64,000 bases of DNA from Renibacterium salmoninarum ATCC 33209 (GTDB lineage Bacteria; Actinomycetota; Actinomycetes; Actinomycetales; Micrococcaceae): contig NC_010168.1 in the NCBI RefSeq assembly GCF_000018885.1, positions 1,488,001-1,552,000 of the forward strand, written 5' to 3'. The number at the start of each line of letters is the position of its first letter. Position 1 is the stretch's first letter. This document shows, in pieces, positions 48,780-58,345 of this stretch. Below the pieces are notes generated by a model that saw nothing but the letters and a program-made list of their open reading frames with translations, had not been told where the DNA came from and did not search any database. The translations under genes were made by a program, and so were the position numbers.

Positions 48780-51700
48780 CTAGGCGTCTACGGTCAACCG
48801 TTGACTGATCACAGTAGAAACACCGTCGCCGCGCATAGTGACGCCGTAAAGTGCGTCTGCAACTTCCATCGTGCGTTTCTGGTGCGTAATCACAATGAGC
48901 TGGCTGGATGCGCGCAGTTCTTCAAAGATCGTAATCAACCGGCCCAGATTGGTGTCATCCAAGGCAGCTTCCACCTCGTCCATGACGTAGAACGGTGACG
49001 GCCGTGCTTTGAAGATCGCTACGAGCAGTGCGACGGCGGTCAGTGAACGCTCACCGCCGGAAAGCAAGGAAAGGCGTTTGATCTTCTTGCCAGCCGGTCT
49101 CGCCTCAACTTCGATGCCGGTGGTCAACATATCTTCCGGATTGGTCAACACCAATCGACCTTCACCGCCAGGAAACAACCGGCCAAAGACCCGCTCAAAT
49201 TGGGCCGCAGTATCAGCAAATGCCGCAGTAAACACTTGCTCAACCCGCTCATCGACTTCACGGATGATGTCTAACAGGTCCTTACGACTGGCTTTGAGAT
49301 CCTCCAGCTGACTGGCCAAGAATTGATGCCGCTCTTCCAACGCCGCAAACTCCTCCAGTGCCAACGGATTCACCTTGCCCAAAGCACTAAGGTCTCGCTC
49401 AGCACGCTTGAGCCGCTTTTCTTGTTCCTCCCGCACAAAAGGAATGCCTTCGCGGATAGCTTGGCCGTCGTCGTCCACCTGCACTCGGAGCGCTGCCCAC
49501 TTATCAGTGATTTCGCCTGGACCATGCGGAACCAAAGTGTCTGGCCCGTATTCAGTAATCAAATGCTCTGCCGTCAGTCCAAGCTCTTCAATAGCCCGAT
49601 TCTCCAAAGCTTCAATGCGCAGGCGTTGTTGCGTCCGTGCCAGTTCGTCCTGATGCACTGAATCAGTCAGCTCCGCTAATTCGGTACTGTGCACCTCGTT
49701 ACGAGCTCTGATTGATGCCAGCTCAGCATCCCGAACGGCGCGCAGCTCTTCGGCGGCGTCTCGCTCACGTGCGGCCAAATCGACCGAGACATCTGCATAT
49801 TGCAAGACCAAACTAACGCCCTGCGCCACCGCCGCAGCCTTGCGCGCCTGAAATTGGCGAACCTTTGCCCGCGCCGCAGCTTGTTTCCGAGCCTGCCGCT
49901 CCGTCGCGGCAGCTCGCTCTAATGAAGCCGCTCGATTCGAAATGCTGGTGAGTTGCTCCTCACCACTGCGCAGGGCTAGTCGAGTTTCCATTTCGGTCGC
50001 CCGTGCAGCCACCGCGGCGGCGGCAAGTTCATCGCGTAATTCGGTGGAGGGCTCTTCGTCTAACGGCGCTTCCTGGGCAGCGTGCAGTCGCTCAGATATC
50101 TCACCGAGCGCGCCCTGTTCACGCTCAATACTGGCTTGTGCGGTCTCAATCGCTAGCGCGATGCGGTCGCTCTCCCCCACAGCGGAACGCAAAGTAGTCC
50201 CCAAATGTCCCAGGCGCTCGGCCACTGAAGCCATCCGAGCATCAGATTCGTGCAGCTTTTCCAATGCGGCATCGACCGCGACCTGCGCTTCCAGGCGCCG
50301 CGAGTTTGCACCGGAAAGTTCAAAAGTGCTGCGTTCCAGTTCCGCACTCAGCACAGTGATCCGCTGTGCGGCCTCCTCGACGGCGGCCAAAAGTTCCAAT
50401 TGCGACGGCGCAGAAGCAGAGCCGCCGCGCGCACTAAAGGCAGTAAAAACCTCCCCCGCTTCGGTTACCGCGGTCAGGCTGGCATTTTTCTCAATGACTT
50501 CACGCGCCTGGCGCATATCGGGAACTACCACCACGTGCGCAAGGGCGTTGCCAATTGCTGCCGAAATTTGCGGCTCGGCCTTCACCAAATCCAAAGCAGC
50601 TTTGGCGCCTTCGACTTCTGCCGCTGCTGCTCTGGCCTCTTTCGCTCTGGCCGCTGCCACCAATTTCGGATCAGTGGAGGACTTTCCAGCGAGCAATAAT
50701 TCTAGCCGACCGGCGTCGTCCGTTTTGGCCCATTGCAACGAATCCACCGCAACAGCAAGATCAGACACTGCTACGGCTTCGGCAAGTGCGCCTAACGCTG
50801 AGGCAATCGCGTTTTCGCTGCCTGGCGAAACGTCAAGTAGCGCCGAGACCGTACCAAGTACGCCTTTGCGGGCGGAGGCTAGAAGTTGCGCAGAACCATC
50901 TTTGCGCTCCAGCCCCACCTGCAACGCATCTCGGCGAGCAGTCAAGGATTCCCGTTCACGCTCAGCCTTTTGCCGGCGATCACTGAGCTGCGCAATGCTT
51001 TCAGTCAAAGCGTCCAACGCCTCGCTAGCGTCCTCGTAATCAGAATCGAGTGACTCTTCGCCTTCTTCAACGCCGGCAATCTGCGACTCTAATGCCGTGA
51101 ATTCTTGCTGCGCAGACTGTCTACGCTGCTCCCCTGAAGTTTGGCTCGCACGTAACCTGCCCAGCTCAGCTTCAGCCGCCTCAACCCGCGATCGGGCGGC
51201 ACCAACTTGACCCGCCAACCGGGCCAAACCTTCACGGCGGTCTGCCGTTGCGCGCAAGATCGCGGTAAGTCGCTGCTCTTCGGCTTTTGCGGCCTCTTCG
51301 GCTTGACCTCGACTGGAAATTGCCACCTCCAGCGCGCTACGCCGATCGGCCAATCCGCGCTCCAGCTCCGCTTGTTCCGCCCGGACCGAGGCAGCTTGCT
51401 GTTCTAAGCGTTCTGGATCGCGACCGGTATCGGCGATTGCGTCGGTGCTACCCAGCAGGCGACGCCGCTCCGAGGCAAGATTTCCTAGCGAACGCAGCCG
51501 TTCGCGATGTGCAGAAAGTTGATACCAGGTGTCTCTTGCCGCGTTCAGAAGCGGGGTTGCCTGGGCAGCCAACTGTTCCAGCTCCGCTTGGCGCAGCCGC
51601 CCAATTTCAAGCGCCGCCTCCACCTCAGCGCGCCGAGCTTTCAAAGCAGTCTCATCGGCAACTTCTTGTTCCAACGAACCTCGAAGCTCAACCAAATCAT

Positions 51701-52394
51701 CAGCCAACAATCGGGCCCGGGCATCCCGAACCTCAAATTGCACGCTTTGTGCCCGTCGCGCTACCTCAGCTTGTTTACCCAGCGGCGTTAGTTGGCGCCG
51801 GATCTCGCTGGTCAAGTCACCAAGCCGGGTCAGATTCGCTTGCATCGCTTCAAGCTTGCGTAAAGTCTTCTCTTTGCGACGGCGATGTTTCAGAATTCCA
51901 GCCGCTTCTTCGATGAAGCCGCGCCGATCTTCCGGCGTCGCATGCAGTACTTTATCCAGCTGGCCCTGACCGACAATAACGTGCATCTCCCGGCCCAGTC
52001 CGGAATCCGAAAGCAACTCTTGAATATCCAGCAGTCGAGCACTCTCACCGTTGATTGCATATTCGCTGCCGCCGGTGCGAAAGAGCGTGCGTGAGATGGT
52101 GACTTCGCTGTAGTCAATGGGCAAAACGCCGTCGGCATTATCAATGGTCAGCGAGACCTGCGCCCTGCCCAGCGGCGGACGCCCCGAGGTACCCGCAAAG
52201 ATGACATCTTCCATTTTGCCACCGCGCAGAGTTTTCGCGCCCTGTTCACCCATCACCCAAGCTAGCGCGTCAACAACGTTCGACTTACCTGAACCATTAG
52301 GCCCGACGACGGCGGTCACCCCGGGTTCAAAGTCGAACGTCGTCGCTGAAGCAAACGACTTGAAGCCCCGGAGCGTGAGGCTTTTCAGGTGCAC
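48780..52394 (-). CDS. smc: Chromosome segregation protein SMC
   Basis: A 1204-residue SMC ATPase that forms the condensin ring with ScpA and ScpB. Walker A GPNGSGKSN is at 32-39, two long coiled coils flank a central hinge (about 500-660), the signature LSGGERSLTAVAL is near 1111 and Walker B VMDEVEAALDD near 1138. The length is normal. It follows mutM by 88 bp on the same strand, the usual rnc-mutM-smc order. The stop is 34 bp from IS copy 2; ftsY, which often follows smc, is not here. Confidence 0.97.
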   Translation of the reverse strand: MHLKSLTLRGFKSFASATTFDFEPGVTAVVGPNGSGKSNVVDALAWVMGEQGAKTLRGGKMEDVIFAGTSGRPPLGRAQVSLTIDNADGVLPIDYSEVTISRTLFRTGGSEYAINGESARLLDIQELLSDSGLGREMHVIVGQGQLDKVLHATPEDRRGFIEEAAGILKHRRRKEKTLRKLEAMQANLTRLGDLTSEIRRQLTPLGKQAEVARRAQSVQFEVRDARARLLADDLVELRGSLEQEVADETALKARRAEVEAALEIGRLRQAELEQLAAQATPLLNAARDTWYQLSAHRERLRSLGNLASERRRLLGSTDAIADTGRDPERLEQQAASVRAEQAELERGLADRRSALEVAISSRGQAEEAAKAEEQRLTAILRATADRREGLARLAGQVGAARSRVEAAEAELGRLRASQTSGEQRRQSAQQEFTALESQIAGVEEGEESLDSDYEDASEALDALTESIAQLSDRRQKAERERESLTARRDALQVGLERKDGSAQLLASARKGVLGTVSALLDVSPGSENAIASALGALAEAVAVSDLAVAVDSLQWAKTDDAGRLELLLAGKSSTDPKLVAAARAKEARAAAAEVEGAKAALDLVKAEPQISAAIGNALAHVVVVPDMRQAREVIEKNASLTAVTEAGEVFTAFSARGGSASAPSQLELLAAVEEAAQRITVLSAELERSTFELSGANSRRLEAQVAVDAALEKLHESDARMASVAERLGHLGTTLRSAVGESDRIALAIETAQASIEREQGALGEISERLHAAQEAPLDEEPSTELRDELAAAAVAARATEMETRLALRSGEEQLTSISNRAASLERAAATERQARKQAAARAKVRQFQARKAAAVAQGVSLVLQYADVSVDLAARERDAAEELRAVRDAELASIRARNEVHSTELAELTDSVHQDELARTQQRLRIEALENRAIEELGLTAEHLITEYGPDTLVPHGPGEITDKWAALRVQVDDDGQAIREGIPFVREEQEKRLKRAERDLSALGKVNPLALEEFAALEERHQFLASQLEDLKASRKDLLDIIREVDERVEQVFTAAFADTAAQFERVFGRLFPGGEGRLVLTNPEDMLTTGIEVEARPAGKKIKRLSLLSGGERSLTAVALLVAIFKARPSPFYVMDEVEAALDDTNLGRLITIFEELRASSQLIVITHQKRTMEVADALYGVTMRGDGVSTVISQRLTVDA

Positions 52395-52482
52395 AGGGCG
52401 GCTCTTTCTGGAGGGGTCGGTACCGACCGGGGGTATTACCTTGAGCCAAATCTACGCGCTCAGCGGCAGAATCTGCGGGATT

Positions 52483-53409
52483 TCACGGTTTGGGCTGGCA
52501 CACCGGGCACAGATAAGAGGAGCGATTCATGAACGGTGCACGCCGGATCAAAGTCAAAAGACCATTATCTTGGCAGCGATAGCAGGGCTTATTCTCCCGG
52601 CCATAGACATTCAATGACCGTTCGAAGTAACCGGAAGCGCCATTGACGTTCACATAGAGCGAGTCAAAAGTTGTACCGCCCACGGCCAACGAAGCTTCCA
52701 TGACCTTGCGTACATTGCGGATTAGCTCGTCAAGCTGCGTGAAGCTCAGCTGCCCAGCTGGCGTGGCATAGTGCAAAGAGCTTGCCCAGAGCGATTCATC
52801 CGCGTAGATATTTCCAACCCCGGAAATCCGGGCCTGATCGAGCAGCACCCGCTTGATGCCGATCTTGCTACCCTTGAGCAGATTTGCAAAGTCCGAAAGT
52901 GAAAAATTCGGGTCAAGCGGATCCTTCGCAATATGCGCAGCCTCCGCGGCGATCCAGGGCTGGTCATCACCTAAGCCGCCCGGCAACCCGTCAGCCGTCG
53001 GCACTAGTTCGGAGACAAACATGCCACCGAAGATCCGCTGATCCACAAAACGCAGTTCTTTAGCCAGATCGTCATCAGGGCCAAAATCTATCCGCACCTT
53101 GAGATGTTTTTCATCGGCATGCTCTGGGTCTTGCATGAGCATTTGCCCGCTCATGCCCAGATGGGTCACCAGCGCAGTCCCAGTAGCGTGCCCGTCTGCC
53201 GGATAAAAGAGCGACAGCCACAGGAACTTCCCGCGTCGGGAAACCGAACCGATGCGATTTCCAGCCAATTGGGCACGGAAGTCCTCGACCCCTAGCAGAT
53301 GGCGGCGAATCGAGCGCGGATCGAGAACTTGAACGTTCTCGATAGTGCGGCCAACAACCAATTTCTGCAGCCCGCGACGAACAACCTCAACCTCGGGCAG
53401 TTCAGGCAT
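52483..53409 (-). CDS. mutM: Formamidopyrimidine-DNA glycosylase
   Basis: The start is the ATG at 53409 (MPELPEVEVVRRGL), because Pro2 and Glu3 are the catalytic residues; the longer upstream frame is rnc in another phase. The 308-residue enzyme excises 8-oxoguanine and cuts the strand. The helix-two-turn-helix region has DQARISGVGNIYADESLW and the C-terminal zinc finger has four Cys (CYRCQDNG ... CPVC). It overlaps the rnc stop by eight bases, so translation is coupled. Confidence 0.96.
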   Translation of the reverse strand: MPELPEVEVVRRGLQKLVVGRTIENVQVLDPRSIRRHLLGVEDFRAQLAGNRIGSVSRRGKFLWLSLFYPADGHATGTALVTHLGMSGQMLMQDPEHADEKHLKVRIDFGPDDDLAKELRFVDQRIFGGMFVSELVPTADGLPGGLGDDQPWIAAEAAHIAKDPLDPNFSLSDFANLLKGSKIGIKRVLLDQARISGVGNIYADESLWASSLHYATPAGQLSFTQLDELIRNVRKVMEASLAVGGTTFDSLYVNVNGASGYFERSLNVYGRENKPCYRCQDNGLLTLIRRAPFMNRSSYLCPVCQPKP

Positions 53410-54172
53410 CTGCGGATTTACGTTGCGGGGCCGCGTTTTTCGCAGAGTTTTGCGCGGTGCCTTGCGCTGAGTTCTGGGCGGTACCTTGTACCGGAGGACG
53501 GATTTCCCGCCAGCTATTGGCGGCAGCATCCTGTTCGGCTTCTTTTTTAGAGTGACCGCGTCCGCTTTGGTACGACGTGCCACCGATCCAAAGCAACGCC
53601 TGGTAGGTGCGCGCGTGGTCGGGGCCTTGCCCGGTAACCTCGTAACGCACCGGGCCTAGCTGCCTATTAGCAGCATGTTCTTGGATATTGGTTTTCCAGT
53701 CGGTTGCCGCACCAAAATTTCCGGCGTCGGCTAATAGCGGACCGACCAATCGCATCACCATTTGCCGTGCGGTCTCAATATCGTTGCAGATATACGCCGC
53801 ACCAAAAAGCGCTTCCATGGTATCTGCCAAAATGGAGGCCTTGTTCTTGCCGTCCGTCAGCAACTCACCTTGGCCAAGCAAGATAAATTCGCCCACGCCT
53901 AATTCACGCGCGACTCCGGCCAACGCCCGGGTACTCACGACGGCGGATCGACGCTTGGCCAACTCCCCCTCGGCAAGGCCCGGATTATCCCGGTAAAGGG
54001 CATCGGTGACTGAAAGCCCCAAAACGGAGTCGCCAAGAAACTCCAGGCGCTCGTTGGTGGGAATGCCGCCGTTTTCATAAGCGAAGGACCGATGAGTCAG
54101 GGCAAGACGAAGCGTCCCGGCATCGATATCGACACCGAGACGCTTCAAAAGCTCTGCGCTATTAGGCACCAT
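53402..54172 (-). CDS. rnc: Ribonuclease III
   Basis: A 256-residue double-strand RNA endonuclease. I favour the ATG at 54172 (MVPNSAELLKRLGVDI). The catalytic signature ERLEFLGDSVLG and the second acidic site ADTMEALFGA are present, followed by a dsRNA-binding domain (SYQSGRGHSKKEAEQDAAANSW). The C-terminal tail contains a tandem GTAQNSAQ repeat not typical of the family. It lies between rpmF and mutM. Confidence 0.95.
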   Translation of the reverse strand: MVPNSAELLKRLGVDIDAGTLRLALTHRSFAYENGGIPTNERLEFLGDSVLGLSVTDALYRDNPGLAEGELAKRRSAVVSTRALAGVARELGVGEFILLGQGELLTDGKNKASILADTMEALFGAAYICNDIETARQMVMRLVGPLLADAGNFGAATDWKTNIQEHAANRQLGPVRYEVTGQGPDHARTYQALLWIGGTSYQSGRGHSKKEAEQDAAANSWREIRPPVQGTAQNSAQGTAQNSAKNAAPQRKSADA

Positions 54173-54242
54173 CTGACCCTTGCCTTGCAACGCTATATGG
54201 CAACATGTCTTTCGCGGACGCACTCATCTGAGGCGTGCCAGC

Positions 54243-54446
54243 TTAGACGTCTGCTACCTTGCGGCCCTTGTATTCCAGGAACAGCGCGGTGCCGGCGGAG
54301 TCAGTGACAACCTTGGCCTGGTGCGGCAAGGAGTAGGTGACCCGACCGTTTTCGACGGTCTTGGCCAAGTGGGGAGCAGTTGCTTTCCACTTGGCCCGGC
54401 GGGCACGGGTATTAGAACGGGACATCTTCCGCTTGGGAACAGCCAC
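54243..54446 (-). CDS. rpmF: 50S ribosomal protein L32
   Basis: A 67-residue L32 beginning [21 protein letters not shown], the universal signature. The zinc-binding Cys are absent, as in C-minus actinobacterial paralogues. It follows the DUF177 gene by 60 bp, the classic yceD-rpmF pair, and precedes rnc. Confidence 0.96.
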   Translation of the reverse strand: MAVPKRKMSRSNTRARRAKWKATAPHLAKTVENGRVTYSLPHQAKVVTDSAGTALFLEYKGRKVADV

Positions 54447-54506
54447 GGCTAACTCTTTTCTCTCTTCGCAACGCCCGGCAGAGCCAAACGCTGCAGTCTG
54501 TCGTTC

Positions 54507-55109
54507 TTAGGTCTCTTGCTGATCTTGGTCTTGTGTCAGTCCGCTCAATGCGGCCCAACGCGGGTCCAAAACCTCGTGGTGGTGGCCAGGCTCATCCAAA
54601 AGCCGCACTCCACATTCGGAGCACAAACCTTCGCAATTTTCCTGGCATACCGGCTGGAACGGCAATGCAGTTACTATCGCGTCCCGCAGCACCGGTTCGA
54701 GATCGAGATGATCGTGCTCGATAAGGCGCTGTTCGTCGTCGTCCTCAACGTCATCTTTGGAGCCCCGTTCCACAACGGGCTCTTCAAAAAAGAACATCTC
54801 TTGGATCTCCACATCGAGGCCGTACGCAAGGGGATCCAGGCATCGGCTGCATTCGCCCACAAGCTGGACGCGGGCAGTTCCCGATACAAAGATTCCTTCG
54901 TGTACGGCCTCCAAGCTCAAATCCAGATCGATATCCGATCCGTCCTGAACCCCGATCATCGGCGTGCCAAGTTGCCCCGGCGACGCCACTACATTTTGCC
55001 AAGAGTGCATACTGCCTGGGTTGCGACCAAAATCCTTGATCGCAATAAGCAATGGTGAACCCGGATGAGTCCGGTGGTTCGTGTTAATGACAACTCCTGG
55101 TGAAAACAT
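54507..55109 (-). CDS. DUF177/YceD-family protein
   Basis: A 200-residue protein from the ATG at 55109; a longer frame upstream enters the coaD spacer and is unlikely. The YceD pattern is visible: VQLVGECSRCLDPL, then CQENCEGLCSECG and a final LDPRWAAL. An acidic stretch (DDVEDDDEQR) sits between. YceD proteins are linked to 23S rRNA processing or stability in bacteria and plants. It is upstream of rpmF in the same operon. Confidence 0.9.
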   Translation of the reverse strand: MFSPGVVINTNHRTHPGSPLLIAIKDFGRNPGSMHSWQNVVASPGQLGTPMIGVQDGSDIDLDLSLEAVHEGIFVSGTARVQLVGECSRCLDPLAYGLDVEIQEMFFFEEPVVERGSKDDVEDDDEQRLIEHDHLDLEPVLRDAIVTALPFQPVCQENCEGLCSECGVRLLDEPGHHHEVLDPRWAALSGLTQDQDQQET

Positions 55110-55173
55110 ATGACCGACGTACCATCTTAGCCTGAAACACCGCTCCGCCTCAAACTGCGCCACGCCAACTCTT

Positions 55174-55656
55174 TTAGTTAGTTTCTTTACCTTCGTGGAA
55201 TCGGCGCAAAACCGCGCGCGGCACGTAGTCTGAGACGTCGCCGCCAAGGCCCTCAACTTCTTTGATCATTGTCGAGGAAAGATGAAGATAACGCGCCTCA
55301 GCCGGCAAGAAAACCGTCTCTACGCCAGTGAGCTGCCGGTTCATCGTCGCCATTGGAACTTCATAGTCGAAGTCTGACGAGGAACGAATTCCTTTGACAA
55401 TCGCACTCGCCCCCCGTTGCCGACAATATTCAGCTAGTAATCCAGCGCCCATTGGTTCAATCACAATTCCACGCAGCGAGGCAAGCGTCTCGCTCGCCAT
55501 TTCCAGGCGTTCCTCAAGGCTAAAGCGGTACTTTTTGGCGTAATTGGTTGACACCGCAACGATCACTTCATCAAAAAGCCCCGCGGCGCGCGCGATCACC
55601 TCTAAGTGTCCATTGTGAATCGGGTCCAATGATCCTGGGCATACCGCTCGGCGCAT
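55174..55656 (-). CDS. coaD: Phosphopantetheine adenylyltransferase
   Basis: A 160-residue nucleotidyltransferase for the penultimate CoA step, 4'-phosphopantetheine plus ATP to dephospho-CoA. It has PGSLDPIHNGHLEV (the HxGH ATP site), VKGIRSSSDFDYE and SSTMIKEVEGLGGDV. SLD replaces the more common SFD. It is divergent from the aminotransferase across 79 bp. Confidence 0.96.
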   Translation of the reverse strand: MRRAVCPGSLDPIHNGHLEVIARAAGLFDEVIVAVSTNYAKKYRFSLEERLEMASETLASLRGIVIEPMGAGLLAEYCRQRGASAIVKGIRSSSDFDYEVPMATMNRQLTGVETVFLPAEARYLHLSSTMIKEVEGLGGDVSDYVPRAVLRRFHEGKETN

Positions 55657-55735
55657 AGGCCAAACTTATCGCATTTGCTCCGCCATTTCGCGTCGAAGAC
55701 TCAGCATGAATACGAGCGTGTCTTAGGGTGGTCCT

Positions 55736-56932
55736 ATGACTTCTCCCTGGCAGCGCGCCGCCCAAGGCGCCAATTTGCTCGCCGATTACGGCAGCCTTGG
55801 CGTCACGATATTCGAGGAGATCAACTCACTCGCCGTTCGCACTGGAGCCTTGAATTTAGGCCAGGGATTCCCCGATCAAGACGGTCCCACAGAAATTAAG
55901 GAATTGGCCAGATCCGCGATCGAACTTGGCGCTAATCAATACGCGCCGGGCAAAGGCATCTTGGATCTTCGAAACGCAATTGCCGAACACCAGCAGCGCT
56001 TTTACGGACTAACCCTTGACTCCGAAAGCGAAGTACTCGTCACTACCGGTGCAACCGAAGCGATTGCTGCGAGCTTACTAGCTCTGGTCAGCCCGGGCGA
56101 CGAGGTGCTGACGCTGGAACCGTTCTATGACTCCTATGGGGCGATGATTGCCTTGGCAGGCGGCAAGCATGTGACGGTGCCGCTGATCGCACCAGACTTC
56201 GAACTGGATGAGCAAGCGCTACGAACCGCATTTTCAGACCTGACCAAGATCGTACTGCTTAATTCACCGCATAACCCTTCAGGAGCAGTGCTGCCACGGG
56301 CGGCCCTCGAACTGATTGTAGAGCTGGCTCATAAATTTGATGCCATCATCATTGCCGATGAAGTGTACGAACATCTCACTTACGACGTAGCGCATATTCC
56401 CATCTCCACCCTGCCGGGTGCGGCTGAGCGCACCATCACCATTTCCTCCGGCGGTAAAACTTTTTCCTTCACTGGCTGGAAAATCGGCTGGGCTACCGGA
56501 CCGGCTCAGCTGATCGCTGCGGTCCGTACGGTCAAGCAGTTTTTGAGCTATTCCTCTGGTACGCCATTCCAAGCCGCCATTGCTTGGGGTCTGCGTCAGC
56601 CCCAGAGCTACTTTACTGAGCTAGCAGCCGATCTAGCGGCCAAACGCGATCTGCTCGCCGCCGGGCTGCAGGCGGCTGGTCTTACCGTGCACTTGCCAAA
56701 CGGCGGTTACTTCATCAACGCAGATGTGGCGCCGTTAGGCTTCACGGACGCCGTGGCGCTATCCCGTGAGCTTCCGGAGTTGATCGGAGTCGCTGCCATT
56801 CAGGTTGCGGTGTTCTGCCATCCTGACGGTGCCGAACGAAATAAGTCGTTGCTTCGATTCGCCTTTTGCAAACAACTCAGTGTGCTCGAAGCAGCCTCGG
56901 CGCGTCTGCTAACCCTCAAGGACAAGCTCTGA
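55736..56932 (+). CDS. Class I/II PLP-dependent aminotransferase
   Basis: A 398-residue fold-type I aminotransferase. The PLP lysine lies in SSGGKTFSFTGWKIGW; LNSPHNPSGAVL, IIADEVYEHL and LRFAFCK (substrate-carboxylate Arg) are in place. It resembles the YbdL/kynurenine aminotransferase-like subgroup, in which actinobacterial N-succinyldiaminopimelate aminotransferase candidates also fall. I cannot decide the substrate from sequence alone. The next gene begins at or before its stop. Confidence 0.9.
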   Translation: MTSPWQRAAQGANLLADYGSLGVTIFEEINSLAVRTGALNLGQGFPDQDGPTEIKELARSAIELGANQYAPGKGILDLRNAIAEHQQRFYGLTLDSESEVLVTTGATEAIAASLLALVSPGDEVLTLEPFYDSYGAMIALAGGKHVTVPLIAPDFELDEQALRTAFSDLTKIVLLNSPHNPSGAVLPRAALELIVELAHKFDAIIIADEVYEHLTYDVAHIPISTLPGAAERTITISSGGKTFSFTGWKIGWATGPAQLIAAVRTVKQFLSYSSGTPFQAAIAWGLRQPQSYFTELAADLAAKRDLLAAGLQAAGLTVHLPNGGYFINADVAPLGFTDAVALSRELPELIGVAAIQVAVFCHPDGAERNKSLLRFAFCKQLSVLEAASARLLTLKDKL

Positions 56933-57744
56933 GTCCGCAACCAGATTCAGGATTCAACGGAGCGCCAGTAGCCAATCCACAACGGATGCTTAGCGGATTG
57001 GGTGCACATGCTGAGATTGTTGCAGACGATTTAGTCCCCGGTGCCTTTATTCTTGAGATCGCTGGCACAGCACAATCACATGTCAACCTCAGCGAGCCGG
57101 CTGAAGTTTTCTATGAGTACTTGCGCCGGATGGCCAACGTTCTCGATCTCTGCGCACCGGCCGATGAACCGAGCAAGGTATTACATCTTGGCGCTGGCGC
57201 ACTGACCTTGGCTAGGTATCTAAGCGTGCGCAGACCCGGTTCTGAACAGATCGCCGTCGAGCTGGAGCGCGAGTTACTTGACTTCGTTCTGGAGCATTTG
57301 CCACTCCCCCAGAACACGGTGCTGAAAACGCTCATTGGCGATGCTCGGTGGGTATTGCCAGAGTTGGCGGAACTCGGGCCATTCACCGCAATTGTGCTGG
57401 ACATTTTTTCGGGCCCACAGGCGCCTGAACATATTGCTAGCGCAGAATTCTACGCCGCGGCTGCGGCTCAGCTGGCGCCGAACGGCGTACTTCTAGTCAA
57501 CGTTGGCGATGAGCCTGGGCTCAGCTTAGTCCGCAGCCAGACAGCCGCTTTACGCTCGATACTTCCCGAGACCGCGCTTTATGCCGAGTCGGGCATGTTC
57601 AGCGGTAGATATCCGGGCAATATGATTTTGATTGGCTATCGCGGCGAACAATGGCCAGAAGATTGGACCAGGCAGCTTTTGGCCGCTGGACCGCACCCGT
57701 GCGAGCTGCGCAGCGGCGTTGAGCTCGACGAATTTAGTCGCTGA
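56929..57744 (+). CDS. Spermidine synthase-like methyltransferase-fold protein
   Basis: About 270 residues with a Rossmann core: KVLHLGAGALTLARYL (motif I), IAVELERELLDF and FTAIVLDIFSGPQAPEHI, as in actinobacterial spermidine synthase homologues lacking clear polyamine residues. The start is uncertain. A CTG at 56929 overlaps the preceding stop and has AAGGA six bases upstream; the first ATG in frame is at 56986 without a ribosome site and the frame is open further upstream. Enzyme activity unknown. The 3' end overlaps convergent rsmD by 11 bp. Confidence 0.8.
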   Translation: MSPQPDSGFNGAPVANPQRMLSGLGAHAEIVADDLVPGAFILEIAGTAQSHVNLSEPAEVFYEYLRRMANVLDLCAPADEPSKVLHLGAGALTLARYLSVRRPGSEQIAVELERELLDFVLEHLPLPQNTVLKTLIGDARWVLPELAELGPFTAIVLDIFSGPQAPEHIASAEFYAAAAAQLAPNGVLLVNVGDEPGLSLVRSQTAALRSILPETALYAESGMFSGRYPGNMILIGYRGEQWPEDWTRQLLAAGPHPCELRSGVELDEFSR

Positions 57745-58318
57745 CTAAATGATCTTGCTCGCTAGGCTCAGCAAACCACAGCCGAGTTTCGCCATAGCTG
57801 CGCTCGGAGAAAAGTTCCATGGTTGCTGGCCAGAGTGGTTCCGGACTACGGGTAGCGCGTTCCACCACGACGACGGCGCCTTCAGAAAGTGCCGAGCCCA
57901 AAGCAAGCAACACTTCCGCCAGTTCGTCTTCGGTGAGCGGGTACGGCGGGTCTAAAAATACTAGATCCCAAGGCCCTTTGGCGCGTTGCAGGAATTGCTC
58001 TACCTTGGCCCGGTTGACCCGTACGGTGCCCGCAGCGGTGACTGAGTTGACTAGATCGGCATTTCGTTGGCAAACCGCAGCGGCGCGAGCATCAAGTTCT
58101 ACCAAATCCACCTTGGCTGCCCCTCGACTCGCAGACTCAAGACCGAGCGCGCCGGAGCCCGCGTAGAGATCTAAAACTTTCGACTCTTTAAGTACTCCCA
58201 TGGCTTCCAAGCGAGAGAAAAGTGCCTCTTTGACCCGATCTGTGGTGGGTCGGGTACCGGTCCCCGGGACCGATACCAAAGTCTGGCCACCGGCCGCCCC
58301 GGCAATGATCCGGCTCAC
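57734..58318 (-). CDS. rsmD: 16S rRNA (guanine966-N2)-methyltransferase
   Basis: A 194-residue SAM-dependent methyltransferase. RIIAGAAGGQTL and RPTTDRVKEALF mark the RsmD N-terminus; VLDLYAGSGALGLE is the SAM loop and DLVFLDPPYPL the catalytic N-6/N-2 DPPY motif. It follows recG by 27 bp on the same strand, and coaD usually follows it; here the aminotransferase pair lies between. Confidence 0.95.
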   Translation of the reverse strand: MSRIIAGAAGGQTLVSVPGTGTRPTTDRVKEALFSRLEAMGVLKESKVLDLYAGSGALGLESASRGAAKVDLVELDARAAAVCQRNADLVNSVTAAGTVRVNRAKVEQFLQRAKGPWDLVFLDPPYPLTEDELAEVLLALGSALSEGAVVVVERATRSPEPLWPATMELFSERSYGETRLWFAEPSEQDHLVSD

Positions 58319-58345
58319 TGGCCAAATACCAATCTGCGGGATGAT

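Noticed and set aside
49942..51039. Open frame of 365 codons on the plus strand opposite smc
   Set aside because: Long because smc is Ala/Glu-rich; the Ser/Ala/Arg composition and lack of any domain mark it as the antisense shadow of the coiled coil.
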